Translations under genes and position numbers: made by a program
Part shown: positions 7,899-16,635 of the stretch, one piece after another
Layout of the letters: every line of letters starts with the position of its first letter
How positions within the stretch are numbered: the first letter of the stretch is position 1
Notes under the pieces: generated by a model
Database searches by the model: none
Told to the model about the DNA's origin: nothing
The model's input: the letters and a program-made list of their open reading frames with translations, nothing else
Assembly (NCBI GenBank): GCA_005879505.1
Contig: VBKQ01000369.1
Span: 1-17,310, forward strand
Length of the DNA stretch: 17,310 bases
From: Deltaproteobacteria bacterium
Lineage (GTDB): Bacteria > Myxococcota > Myxococcia > Myxococcales > 40CM-4-68-19
Direction: 5' to 3'

Positions 7899-9047
7899 AT
7901 GCAGCCCAGACTCTTCGAACTGACCGAAGCGCAGCAGCTCGTCCGCGATACGGCGCGCAATTACGCGCAGAAGACGCTTGCTCCCATCGCCGGCCAGCTG
8001 GACCGGGAAGGCCGGTTTCCCCAGGAGCAGCTGGCCGAGCTCGCCGAGCTCGGGATGATGGGCGTCAACATCGCCGAAGAGTACGGCGGAGCGCAGGCCG
8101 GCGCTGTCGCCTATGCGCTGGCCATGATGGAGATCGCCCATGGCTGTGCCTCCACCGCCGTGACCATGGCGGTGAACAACCTGGTCGCGGAGACGATCGC
8201 GCGGCATGGCAGCGAGGCCCAGAAGAAACACTACCTCCCGGAGATTACCTCGGGCCGCTTCGTCGCCGCGAGTTTCGGCCTCTCGGAGCCGAACGCTGGC
8301 TCGGATGCGGCCGCGCTGCGCACCACAGCGCGCCGCGACGGCAGCGAGTACGTGATCAACGGTAACAAGCAATGGATCACCTCCGGCGATCGCGCGGGAG
8401 TGATCATCGTCTGGGCGCGCACGGGCGTCGAGGGCAACAGGGGGATCAGCTGCTTTCTCGTGGAAGGCGGCAGCAAGGGGCTCCACGTCGGCCGGCATGA
8501 GGACAAGATGGGGCTGCGCGCTTCCAGCACGGTCTCGCTCTCGTTCGAGGACCTGCGCGTGCCCGCGAGCGCGATGCTCGGCCCGGAGGGACGCGGATTT
8601 CCCATCGCGCTCGGCGCGCTCGACTCGGGGCGGGTTGGCATCGCCTGCCAGGCCGTCGGCATCGGTACCGCCGCGCTCGACTCCGCGGTCCGCTACGCGA
8701 AGGAGCGGCACTCCTTCGGTCAGCCGATCGCCAATTACCAGGCCATCCGATTCGCCCTGGCCGACGTCGCGACGGCTCTGGACGCCGCGCGGCTGCTCGC
8801 GCTGCGCGCCGCCGCGTTCAAGGAGGCGGGAAGGTCCTTCACCCGGGAAGGGGCGATGGCGAAGGTGTTCGCCACGGAGAAGGCGAACAAGGCTTGCGAC
8901 GTGGCGGTGCAGGTCCACGGCGGCTACGGGTACATCGATGAGTTCCCCGCCGAACGGCATTATCGGGACGCCCGCATCACCACCATCTACGAAGGATCGA
9001 GCGAGATCATGCGGATCGTCATCGGCCGCCACTTGCTCGCCGGCTGA
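7899..9047 (+). CDS. Acyl-CoA dehydrogenase, third paralogue (SCAD-like)
   Basis: This is a 382-residue acyl-CoA dehydrogenase. Numbered from the ATG at 7899, it has SFGLSEPNAGSDAAALRT (125-142), the KQWITSG loop, LDSGRVGIACQAVGIG (241-256), FGQPIANYQAIRF and IYEGSSEIMR with catalytic Glu365. The GRVGIACQA segment places it with short-chain or butyryl-type enzymes, beside the gene at 6220. An earlier in-frame ATG at 7881 would add six residues. I prefer 7899 because it matches the family N-terminus and follows a GGCGGA, but 7881 is possible. It starts just after the winged-helix gene and ends six bases from the convergent glutathione transferase gene. Isobutyryl-CoA or 2-methylbutyryl-CoA are plausible substrates given the mutase nearby; this is inference. 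Confidence 0.92.
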   Translation: MQPRLFELTEAQQLVRDTARNYAQKTLAPIAGQLDREGRFPQEQLAELAELGMMGVNIAEEYGGAQAGAVAYALAMMEIAHGCASTAVTMAVNNLVAETIARHGSEAQKKHYLPEITSGRFVAASFGLSEPNAGSDAAALRTTARRDGSEYVINGNKQWITSGDRAGVIIVWARTGVEGNRGISCFLVEGGSKGLHVGRHEDKMGLRASSTVSLSFEDLRVPASAMLGPEGRGFPIALGALDSGRVGIACQAVGIGTAALDSAVRYAKERHSFGQPIANYQAIRFALADVATALDAARLLALRAAAFKEAGRSFTREGAMAKVFATEKANKACDVAVQVHGGYGYIDEFPAERHYRDARITTIYEGSSEIMRIVIGRHLLAG

Positions 9048-9053
9048 GCCGCC

Positions 9054-9629
9054 TCAAGCCAGGGTGCGGGGCCGGGTCTCGCGCAGCGAGTCCCGCTCCT
9101 TCGCCCGCGCCCAGAACGCGCACGCGCGCTGCAGGTGCGCCGGGATCGCGGCGCCGTCCCTCTCTTGTAGTGCGAGAAACGGCCAGACCATGAGATCCGG
9201 CAGCATCGGTGCGTCGCCGCCCAGCCAGGCGCGGCCATCCGAGAGGGCCGCATCGAGCATTGCATGCCCTTCACCGATCCGCCTGCGTGCGGCATTCGCA
9301 TCTCGCGCGTGGCTGGGAGTGATCTCGAGCTTCGCCGCGACCGTGGCGATGACCTCGCGCATCCGGGCCCGCTCCTTCGCCCTCCCGGGCAGGAGAGCGC
9401 GCCCCTCGCGGGACTCGTCAATGTACTGCGCGATCACCAGCGACTCCACCAGCGGAAAGCCTTCGTCCCAGAGCAGGGGCGAACGCTGCTGTGGGTTGTG
9501 CTGCGAAGCGCGCGGATCCGGCGATCCGACGTCGTGCGGAATCCATTCGAACGCGATTCCCTTCTCGCGAGCGGTCAGGCGCACGCGCCAGGCGAACGGA
9601 CACTCCTGCTTGCCGTGAATCTCCAGCAT
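9054..9629 (-). CDS. Glutathione S-transferase family protein
   Basis: This 191-residue protein has an N-terminal thioredoxin-like domain (1-75) starting MLEIHGKQECPFAWRVR. The Cys10-Pro11-Phe12 motif at the head of the first helix is typical of cysteine-type transferases (omega, zeta and SspA-like). The Glu-Ser glutathione contact is at 62-63 in LVESLVIAQYIDE. The all-helical C-terminal domain contains LGGDAPMLPDLMVWPFLAL, with the Asp of the structural capping motif at 145. A longer reading from GTG at 9713 would add 28 residues rich in Arg and Ala without family resemblance, so the ATG at 9629 is preferred. No good ribosome-binding site is seen before either. It may conjugate or reduce electrophiles; the substrate is unknown. 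It opposes its neighbours on both sides, so it is transcribed independently. Confidence 0.85.
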   Translation of the reverse strand: MLEIHGKQECPFAWRVRLTAREKGIAFEWIPHDVGSPDPRASQHNPQQRSPLLWDEGFPLVESLVIAQYIDESREGRALLPGRAKERARMREVIATVAAKLEITPSHARDANAARRRIGEGHAMLDAALSDGRAWLGGDAPMLPDLMVWPFLALQERDGAAIPAHLQRACAFWARAKERDSLRETRPRTLA

Positions 9630-9740
9630 GGACGTGAACTTACGAACACGCTCGCGCCCCGGGGAGCAGCGCCGCGGCGGGCGAGCGCACGCCCGCGCGT
9701 CCGCCTGGAACACCTTTCATGACCAGCCCGCGATTGCTTG

Positions 9741-9785
9741 CGCTCGAGAGTAGCCGCTAACCGGCCTTCGGCCGGCGCGGCCAGT
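9741..9785. repeat. Left copy of a 45-base palindromic element flanking the mutase gene
   Basis: This segment is an imperfect inverted copy of 11504-11548, agreeing at about 38 of 45 positions by manual alignment. Its centre is a hairpin, CCGGCC-TTC-GGCCGG (9761-9775). It lies in the noncoding region upstream of the mutase. It looks like a small repetitive extragenic palindrome rather than a transposon end. No run of T follows, so it is not a classic terminator. Confidence 0.6.
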
Positions 9786-9819
9786 CGCACGCCGGGCTTG
9801 CCCGTGTTATCTCGCGCTC

Positions 9820-11503
<1,684 letters not shown>

Positions 11504-11508
<5 letters not shown>

Positions 11509-11548
11509 CCGCGCCGGCCGAAGGCCGGTCAGCGGCTGCTATTGAGGG
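11504..11548. repeat. Right copy of the 45-base palindromic element
   Basis: This is the inverted partner of 9741-9785. It begins in the last codons of the mutase gene and extends beyond its stop. The core hairpin is CCGGCC-GAA-GGCCGG (11514-11528). Differences from the left copy are scattered single bases, suggesting two old copies of one element. Confidence 0.6.
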
Positions 11549-11561
11549 TAAACACTCGCAG

Positions 11562-11576
11562 GCCGCCGAAGGCGGC
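11562..11576. repeat. Second GAA-loop hairpin in the gap after the mutase gene
   Basis: GCCGCC-GAA-GGCGGC forms a 6-base stem with the same GAA loop as the hairpin 33 bases upstream, so the pair resembles a tandem palindromic unit. The gap 11509-11653 otherwise contains no gene, clear promoter or T-rich terminator tail that I can see. Confidence 0.5.
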
Positions 11577-11653
11577 TGGGCGACCATCGGCTCAGGCTGT
11601 ACTGGATCTGACGCACTTGCGCTTGGACGCCTGCATGACGACCGTGCGCCTCG

Positions 11654-14329
11654 ATGGCTTCGCTCGCATGTCGTGCAATCGCTGCCGCCCTCCTCCTGTC
11701 AGCCGGCGCCGCCTCGGCCGATCCCGCGTTCGATCAGCTGACCTTCCACGGCAACCGGCAGCGGACCGGTTGGAACAGTGTCGAGAGCGTCCTGACGCCC
11801 ACCGCCATAGCCGGTTCGGGCTTTGGAAAGCTCTGGGATTCTCCAGCCTTCGACAAAGTGGTGGTCGGCGGGGCCACGTATGCCCCGCACATGTACGCTT
11901 CACCCTTGTACATCGACGACCTGGCGATCACCGGCGGCACGTACACCGGACAGCGCTTGAGCGTCGTCATCGCAGCCACCAGCAACGGCTTCGTGTACGC
12001 CGTCAACGCCTTCCAGGCAGGGAGCGTGCCTGCCGGTACCATCCTCTGGCGAACAAGCCTCGGACCCCCTTCGGCGGGTCCGGACAGCGTGCCCGTGGGA
12101 GTGATCGCGACGCCGATCGCGGATCTGTCGACTTCGCCGCCGCGCCTCTACGTCACCGCTGATACGGCGAGCCCGACGCGGAGCTGGCGCGTATACGCTC
12201 TCGATCTGGGCAGCGGTGCCGTCCTCAGCGGCTGGCCGCTCGCCCTGAACGACGCGACGGTGACGCCGGTGAACGTCAACGGGCCGGCGTCGTTCCAGGC
12301 CACGGCACGGATGTCGCAGCGCGCCGCCCTGAATCTCAACCCCGACGGATCGGTGCTCTACCTGCCGTTCGGATCGTACATCGACGGCGGAGGAGGGTGG
12401 ATGGTCGCCGTCGACACCGGCCGCAGCTCCGGGACGCCGCGCATCGCCAGCGCCTTTTCGGGCGGGCCCTTTGCCGACCCGTCGGCGAATGCGGGAATGT
12501 GGGGAGACGGCGGCGCCTCGATCGGGCCGGGCGGCATCGTCTATGTGACGACCGGCAACGGTCCCTCAGGGCCGCTCGATCGTTACTGGGGAGAATCGCT
12601 GCTCGCGTTCGCTCCCACGTTGCCTTTGAGCCTGGTCGCGACCTACACGCCCTGGAACCACTGTCAGCTCGATGACTTCGATGTCGATCTCGCGGGCGGG
12701 GCGCCGATGCTGCTGCCCGATCTCGACCCGACCCGGACCAGCACTCCGCACCTGATCGCGCTGGGGGGCAAGCAAGGCAACCTGTACCTGCTCGATCGCG
12801 ACCACCTGCCTGGTGGCCTCGCCCGCCGGCCGAACTGCAACCGGTCCAACCCGATGGCCGCTCCGGCCGACGGATCGCTGTTCGGCCCCGACCTGCGCTC
12901 GTACTACGGCAACACGCGGGGGCCCCTGAACGTGTTCGGACCCTACTCGGATAACTACAACAACGTCGATCTGGCGAAGTCGCGAACCACGCCGGCCTAC
13001 TTCCGCGCCGCGGACGGGACGAGCTATCTCTTCTTCAGCGGCTCGACCAAGACCTGCGTCTCCTGTACCGAGCCGCAAGCGCCGGGGCTCGCGCGCGTGA
13101 AAGTGGTCACGAGCTCCGGCCAGCCAGCATACCTGACAATCGACGCCTACCAGAACACGCTTCCGCTGAGGAATCCTGGCTCGCCGATCGTCACCAGCAA
13201 TGGGTCGTCGAACCCCGTCGTGTGGGTGATCGACACCAACATCGATCGCTCCGGCCCGCTGACCGCCACCACGGCGGCGCACCCGACGCTGTACGCCATC
13301 GACGGTCTGACGATGAGGGTGCTCTTCGCCAGCACGTCCTCGCAGCTGCAGGTCGGCGGCAAGTACTACCACCCGATCGCAGCCCGCGGCGTCCTCTTCA
13401 TCGGAACCGATCGGCTGGCGGCCTTCGGGCTGAGCTCGTCCGCTCCTCCTCCTCCTCCTCCTCCTCCTCCTCCTCCGACTGGACAGCTGTTCTTCGATGA
13501 TTTCATCCGCACCACGGGCCTGGGGCCCAACTGGCGCATCCTTTCCGGCGCCTGGCTGACGAGCACGCGCGCGCAGTCGGATGCCCACCCGAGCAATCAG
13601 GCCGCCGTCCAGGGACTCTCCTGCACCGACTGCAGCGTCTCGGCGCAGGTGGTGAACTTCGGCGCAGCGGTGGCGGAGCTGGATCTGCGCCAGCAGGCCT
13701 CGAACGATCGCTATGACGTCGCGCTGCTCGCCGACGGGACCCTGCAGATCAGGCGGCACAACGGGACGTCGATCACCGTACTCGGACAGGCGCCGAGCGG
13801 AATTGCCGATCTGAGCAACTGGGCCACCATCTCGCTGTCGGCGACGGGCGCCAACCCTGTGCGACTCGTCGCATCCGTGAATGGCACGGCGAAGATCATC
13901 GTGAACGACACTTCGGCGTCCGCGATCGCTGGCTCGGGGACCGCCGGGATGTGGACCGACGTCGCGGGTGTCATCTTCCGTAGCTTCACCGTCAACGGGA
14001 CCTCTGGCGGAGGGAGTGACGGCGGGATACCGGACGCAGGTCCGCCCGATGCCGGTCCGCCAGACGCGGGTCCGCCTGACGCAGGTCCCGCCAGTGGTGA
14101 TCTTCTCCGATGCCTTCAACCGCACCACGGGACTGGGTTCCAGCTGGCGCATCATCTCCGGCGCCTGGTTGACGAGCACGCGCGCGGAGTCCGATGCCCA
14201 CCCGAGCAACCAGGCCGCCGTCCAGGGACTCTCCTGCGCCGACTGCAGCGTCTCCGCGCAGGTAATGAATTCCGGCGCAGCGGTTGCGGAGCTGGATCTG
14301 CGCCAGCAGGCCTCGAACGATCGCTATGA
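11654..14329 (+). CDS. Secreted beta-propeller protein with C-terminal repeats (N-terminal part; frame broken near 14087)
   Basis: As read, this encodes 891 residues, but the native frame is lost at about 14087-14089 and the last 80 or so residues are out of frame. Correcting one base joins it to the downstream frame for about 1208 residues ending at 15281. Residues 1-22 are a Sec-type signal peptide ending AGAASA before DPAF. Residues of about 25-590 look like a PQQ-type or BamB-like beta-propeller, with blades such as VIAATSNGFVYAVNAF, WRVYALDLGSGAVLSG, GGWMVAVDTG, LIALGGKQGNLYLLDRD and HPTLYAIDGLTMRVLF. A run of 11 prolines (598-608) leads to the first of three 170-residue beta-rich repeats. 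I see no haem motif and cannot show that it binds PQQ, so it may be purely structural or carbohydrate-binding. It separates the two mutase subunit genes. No good ribosome-binding site precedes the ATG; an in-frame stop at 11636 rules out a longer start. Confidence 0.8.
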   Translation: MASLACRAIAAALLLSAGAASADPAFDQLTFHGNRQRTGWNSVESVLTPTAIAGSGFGKLWDSPAFDKVVVGGATYAPHMYASPLYIDDLAITGGTYTGQRLSVVIAATSNGFVYAVNAFQAGSVPAGTILWRTSLGPPSAGPDSVPVGVIATPIADLSTSPPRLYVTADTASPTRSWRVYALDLGSGAVLSGWPLALNDATVTPVNVNGPASFQATARMSQRAALNLNPDGSVLYLPFGSYIDGGGGWMVAVDTGRSSGTPRIASAFSGGPFADPSANAGMWGDGGASIGPGGIVYVTTGNGPSGPLDRYWGESLLAFAPTLPLSLVATYTPWNHCQLDDFDVDLAGGAPMLLPDLDPTRTSTPHLIALGGKQGNLYLLDRDHLPGGLARRPNCNRSNPMAAPADGSLFGPDLRSYYGNTRGPLNVFGPYSDNYNNVDLAKSRTTPAYFRAADGTSYLFFSGSTKTCVSCTEPQAPGLARVKVVTSSGQPAYLTIDAYQNTLPLRNPGSPIVTSNGSSNPVVWVIDTNIDRSGPLTATTAAHPTLYAIDGLTMRVLFASTSSQLQVGGKYYHPIAARGVLFIGTDRLAAFGLSSSAPPPPPPPPPPPTGQLFFDDFIRTTGLGPNWRILSGAWLTSTRAQSDAHPSNQAAVQGLSCTDCSVSAQVVNFGAAVAELDLRQQASNDRYDVALLADGTLQIRRHNGTSITVLGQAPSGIADLSNWATISLSATGANPVRLVASVNGTAKIIVNDTSASAIAGSGTAGMWTDVAGVIFRSFTVNGTSGGGSDGGIPDAGPPDAGPPDAGPPDAGPASGDLLRCLQPHHGTGFQLAHHLRRLVDEHARGVRCPPEQPGRRPGTLLRRLQRLRAGNEFRRSGCGAGSAPAGLERSL
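13445..13477 (+). repeat. CCT triplet tract encoding an 11-proline linker
   Basis: Ten perfect CCT codons followed by CCG encode a stiff proline spacer between the beta-propeller and the first repeat domain. Slippage here would change length by whole residues and keep frame. Confidence 0.9.
13487..13993 (+). repeat. Repeat domain 1 of the secreted protein
   Basis: This unit of about 169 residues runs from LFFDDFIRTTGLG to FRSFTV. Landmarks shared with the other two copies are TGLGxxWRIxSGAWLTSTRA, SDAHPSNQAAVQ, a Cys-x-x-Cys pair (SCTDCSV), AVAELDLRQQxSNDRYDVALLA and TAGMWTDxAGVIF. The opening DDF...LGxxW and beta-rich pattern suggest a concanavalin A-like (jelly-roll) fold, as in extracellular carbohydrate-binding modules. 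It is one codon shorter than copies 2 and 3. Confidence 0.85.
14025..14089 (+). repeat. PDAGP tandem linker between repeat domains 1 and 2
   Basis: Four PDAGP units encoded by about 15-base direct repeats form a flexible, probably extended spacer typical of myxobacterial exported proteins. The frame-breaking extra C lies at its very end (GGTCCCGCC at 14084-14092). Confidence 0.85.
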
Positions 14330-15281
14330 CGTCGCGCTGCTGGCCAACGGGACCCTGCAGATCAGGCGGCACAACGGGGCGTCGATCACCGTGCTCGGAC
14401 AGGCTCCGAGCGGCATTGCCGATCTGTCCAACTGGGCCACGATCTCGCTCTCCGTGAGCGGAGCGAACCCAGTGCGGCTGGTGGCATCGGTCAACGGAAC
14501 GGCGAAGTTGAGCGTGAGCGACTCGTCCGCCTCGGCGATCGCAGGCCCCGGGACCGCTGGAATGTGGACCGATCTGGCAGGAGTCATCTTTGACGACTTC
14601 ACCGTCATGACCAACGGTGCCTCGGGCGGCGGCGGCAGCCCCGACGGTGGAACACCGGACGCAGGACCTCCAGATGCGGGCCCGCCGGACGCAGGGCCCC
14701 CGGACGCAGGGCCTCCGGACGCTGGTCCGCCAGACGCCGGTCCGCCAGCGGTGATCTTCTCCGACGCCTTCAATCGCACCACAGGGCTCGGCTCCAGCTG
14801 GCGCATCATGTCCGGCGCCTGGCTGACGAGCACTCGCGCGCAGTCCGATGCCCACCCGAGCAACCAGGCCGCCGTACAGAACCTGTCCTGCGCGGACTGC
14901 AGCGTCTCGGCGCAAGTGGTGAACTTTGGCGCCGCAGTGGCCGAGCTGGACTTGCGCCAGCAGCCCTCAAACGATCGATACGACGTGGCGCTGCTGGCGA
15001 ACGGAACCCTCCAGATCAGGCGTCACAACGGCACCACCATCACCGTGCTTGGATCGGCTCCGAGCGGGATCGCCGATCTGACGACCTGGGCCACCATCTC
15101 GCTTTCTGCAACCGGGACGAGCCCGGTGCGGCTGGTCGCGTCCGTGAATGGAGCGGCGAAGATCACCGCGAGCGACTCGTCGGCCTCCGCGATCGCCGGC
15201 GCCGGAACCGCCGGGATGTGGACCGATCTGGCCGGCGTCATCTTCGACGACTTCACCGTCACGACCGCCGGATCGCCTTGA
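14091..15281 (+). CDS. C-terminal part of the secreted repeat protein, downstream of the frameshift
   Basis: This frame is the in-register continuation of the gene starting at 11654. It encodes repeat domains 2 and 3 and ends at TGA 15279-15281 with FDDFTVTTAGSP. It has no ribosome-binding site or start codon of its own at the point where homology begins, so it is probably not translated independently unless the frame is corrected or shifted. Both repeats remain free of stops and keep the conserved sequence of repeat 1, so the break is recent, a sequencing or assembly error, or a tolerated slip. No membrane anchor, lipobox or recognisable sorting signal is found at the C-terminus, so the mature protein may be released or bound through its repeats. 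Confidence 0.7.
   Translation, partial: PVVIFSDAFNRTTGLGSSWRIISGAWLTSTRAESDAHPSNQAAVQGLSCADCSVSAQVMNSGAAVAELDLRQQASNDRYDVALLANGTLQIRRHNGASITVLGQAPSGIADLSNWATISLSVSGANPVRLVASVNGTAKLSVSDSSASAIAGPGTAGMWTDLAGVIFDDFTVMTNGASGGGGSPDGGTPDAGPPDAGPPDAGPPDAGPPDAGPPDAGPPAVIFSDAFNRTTGLGSSWRIMSGAWLTSTRAQSDAHPSNQAAVQNLSCADCSVSAQVVNFGAAVAELDLRQQPSNDRYDVALLANGTLQIRRHNGTTITVLGSAPSGIADLTTWATISLSATGTSPVRLVASVNGAAKITASDSSASAIAGAGTAGMWTDLAGVIFDDFTVTTAGSP
14097..14606 (+). repeat. Repeat domain 2 of the secreted protein
   Basis: This 170-residue unit runs from VIFSDAFNRTTGLG to FDDFTV. It is nearly identical in sequence to copies 1 and 3, including SCADCSV and LDLRQQASNDRYDVALLA. Scattered silent and conservative changes mean it is not a perfect assembly duplicate. 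Confidence 0.88.
14656..14750 (+). repeat. PDAGP tandem linker between repeat domains 2 and 3
   Basis: Six PDAGP units, two more than in the first linker, encoded by 15-base direct repeats with third-position variation. The unequal copy number shows expansion or contraction of the array. It ends GGTCCGCC, with two C where the first linker has three, which exposes the frameshift. Confidence 0.88.
14751..15260 (+). repeat. Repeat domain 3 of the secreted protein
   Basis: This 170-residue unit runs from VIFSDAFNRTTGLG to FDDFTV and carries the same landmarks: TGLGSSWRIMSGAWLTST, SCADCSV, LDLRQQPSNDRYDVALLA and TAGMWTDLAGVIF. It is followed only by TTAGSP and the stop. Confidence 0.88.
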
Positions 15282-15287
15282 GGCGCG

Positions 15288-15422
15288 CTAGGCCACCTTC
15301 TGTGCCGCCTCTTTCACGGCCTCGATCTCGAGCGTGAGCTCGACCTTGTCGCGCACCAGGACGCCGCCGGTCTCCAGTGCCTGGTTCCAGCGCAGACCGA
15401 AATCCTTGCGATCGATGCTGGA
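15288..15422 (-). pseudogene. 3' remnant of a YceI-family gene
   Basis: On the reverse strand about 44 codons read SSIDRKDFGLRWNQALETGG, then VLVRDKVELTLEIEAV and a short tail to TAG at 15288-15290. IDRKDFGL.WN..LETGG.LV.D.V matches the C-terminal strands of YceI-family lipocalin-like proteins, which bind isoprenoid-type lipids in the periplasm. Upstream of Ser-Ser-Ile the resemblance stops, at about 15417-15425, where an HxlR remnant begins on the other strand. No start codon or N-terminal two-thirds is present, so the gene is not functional. It ends six bases from the stop of the convergent secreted-protein gene. Confidence 0.65.
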
Positions 15423-15512
15423 ATGACTCCAGAATACCACCTGACGGACAAGGGCCGCGGGCTGGGACGCGTCATCGGTGGCCTCGAGCGTTGGGCCGAG
15501 CAGTGGATGTAG
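15420..15512 (+). pseudogene. 3' remnant of an HxlR-type transcriptional regulator gene
   Basis: On the forward strand the frame beginning at 15420 encodes TPEYHLTDKGRGLGRVIGGL followed by ERWAEQWM and TAG (15510-15512). This matches the wing and final helix of HxlR winged-helix regulators (EY.LT.KGR.L..V...L..WAE). The N-terminal DNA-recognition half is absent; upstream sequence belongs to the YceI remnant on the opposite strand. The ATG at 15423 could only start a 29-residue peptide. The stop overlaps the GTG start of the methyltransferase by ten bases, so these two were probably once an operon. Confidence 0.6.
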
Positions 15513-16219
15513 CCGACCGCATCTTCCTGGAAACGACCCGGCGCTTCGCTCCCGTGCGGCTCGCTCGGGAGGACGTATCGGCGGCGCTCACCCTCGCGCA
15601 GGTGGCGCCGGGCAAGCCGATCGCGGACCTGGGCTGCGGGTATGGCCGGCATCTGGCGGCGCTCGTCGAGCAGGGCCATGCGCACCCGCTGGGCGTCGAT
15701 CGCAGCGCCCTGCTGCTCGAGGAGGCCCGGGCGCAGGCTCCCTCCGCCCACCTGCTCCGGGCCGACCTGCGCGCGCTTCCCCTGCATGCGGGATCGCTCG
15801 CGGCCGCGTTCTGCTTCTACAGCTCCATGTTCCTGGGAACCCACGCCGATGCAGTCGCCGCCCTGCGCGAGGCGGCGCGCGTGCTCCGGCCAGGAGGCGG
15901 GCTGGTGCTCACCACCGACAACCCGCTGCGGCTCGCCGCCCGTCCCCGCGCGCGCTACGAAGAGGACGTGCCCGGGCTTGGACGGATCATCGAGGAGAGC
16001 GAGTGGGACGCGAAAGGGGATGTCGACCGCGTGACGAAAACGCTCTGTACGCCCGCCGGTGAGAACCTTTCGGCGACATTTTCCATCCGCTACTATGCGC
16101 CGCCGCAGCTCGTCGAGCTCGCCTGTGCGGCGGGTCTCTTCCTGCGGCGGCTGGAACCCGACGCCCCCTTGACGGAAGAGACTTCGCAGCTCATTGCCTT
16201 GCTGGAGAAGGTCCCCTGA
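15503..16219 (+). CDS. Class I SAM-dependent methyltransferase
   Basis: This is a 238-residue methyltransferase. Motif I is IADLGCGYGRHLAAL (Asp42 to Gly48), the SAM-ribose acidic residue is Asp66 in LGVDRS, and ADLRALPLHAGSLAAAFCFYSS and AARVLRPGGGLVLTTDNPL correspond to the later motifs of the UbiE/methyltransf_11 group. The substrate is unknown. The GTG at 15503 is preferred because it begins just before the first recognisable helix and overlaps the HxlR remnant stop by ten bases; an open frame continues to 15377 but translates unrelated sequence over the YceI and HxlR remnants. No strong Shine-Dalgarno is visible, so loss of the upstream regulator may have left it poorly translated. Its stop overlaps the ATG of the B12-binding subunit (TGATG), placing it in one transcript with icmB. 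Confidence 0.82.
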   Translation: MDVADRIFLETTRRFAPVRLAREDVSAALTLAQVAPGKPIADLGCGYGRHLAALVEQGHAHPLGVDRSALLLEEARAQAPSAHLLRADLRALPLHAGSLAAAFCFYSSMFLGTHADAVAALREAARVLRPGGGLVLTTDNPLRLAARPRARYEEDVPGLGRIIEESEWDAKGDVDRVTKTLCTPAGENLSATFSIRYYAPPQLVELACAAGLFLRRLEPDAPLTEETSQLIALLEKVP

Positions 16220-16629
16220 TGGCAGACAAAACCCGCAAGATCCGCATCCTCGTCGCCAAGCCGGGCCTCGATGGCCACGACCGCGGCGCGAAGATCATCG
16301 CCCGCGCACTCCGCGACGACGGCTTCGAGGTGATCTACACGGGGCTGCACCAGACGCCGGAGATGATCGTCGCGGCCGCGGTGCAGGAGGACGTGGACGC
16401 GATCGGGCTCTCGATCATGTCCGGGGCGCACATGACGCTCTTTCCGGCGGTGATCGATCTGCTCCGCAAGCAGGGGGTCGACGACGTGGTGGTCTTCGGA
16501 GGCGGGATCATCCCCGATCCGGACATCCCCGAGTTGAAGAAGCTCGGCGTGAAGGAGATCTTCACCCCGGGCGCGACCACCCGGTCGATCGCGGAATGGG
16601 TCCGCGACAACGTGCGGCCGCGAAGCTGA
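16219..16629 (+). CDS. icmB: Acyl-CoA mutase small (B12-binding) subunit
   Basis: This 136-residue protein is a complete cobalamin-binding Rossmann domain. The DxHxxG motif is DGHDRG (18-23), with His20 as the lower axial cobalt ligand; Ser65 in GLSIMSG and the glycine-rich VVFGGGIIP (91-99) contact the nucleotide tail. It also contains TGLHQTPEMIV, characteristic of the mutase class. The length equals the small subunit of Streptomyces isobutyryl-CoA mutase. It should pair with the catalytic subunit at 9820, which lacks this domain. The two genes are separated by 4.7 kb, so subunit balance must be managed across two transcripts or a long one. Its ATG overlaps the methyltransferase stop and HMG-CoA lyase follows six bases after its own stop. 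Confidence 0.92.
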   Translation: MADKTRKIRILVAKPGLDGHDRGAKIIARALRDDGFEVIYTGLHQTPEMIVAAAVQEDVDAIGLSIMSGAHMTLFPAVIDLLRKQGVDDVVVFGGGIIPDPDIPELKKLGVKEIFTPGATTRSIAEWVRDNVRPRS

Positions 16630-16635
16630 TCCGAG

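Noticed and set aside
9630..9713. N-terminal extension of the glutathione transferase from a GTG
   Set aside because: The added 28 residues are Arg/Ala/Pro-rich without family resemblance, and the ATG at 9629 begins exactly at the first thioredoxin-fold strand.
11514..11576. Hairpins after the mutase gene as intrinsic terminators
   Set aside because: Stems are GC-rich but neither is followed by a T run.
11654..13440. Propeller domain as a PQQ-dependent alcohol or glucose dehydrogenase
   Set aside because: I could not find a clear catalytic Asp/Asn pair, disulfide ring or haem motif; only propeller-like blades are supported.
14025..14750. Short direct repeats as a CRISPR-like or satellite array
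   Set aside because: The 15-base units encode PDAGP in frame, are contiguous without spacers and vary at third positions, so they are protein linkers.
15377..15502. Upstream extension of the methyltransferase reading frame
   Set aside because: This stretch is better explained as YceI and HxlR remnants in other frames; translation here has no methyltransferase resemblance.
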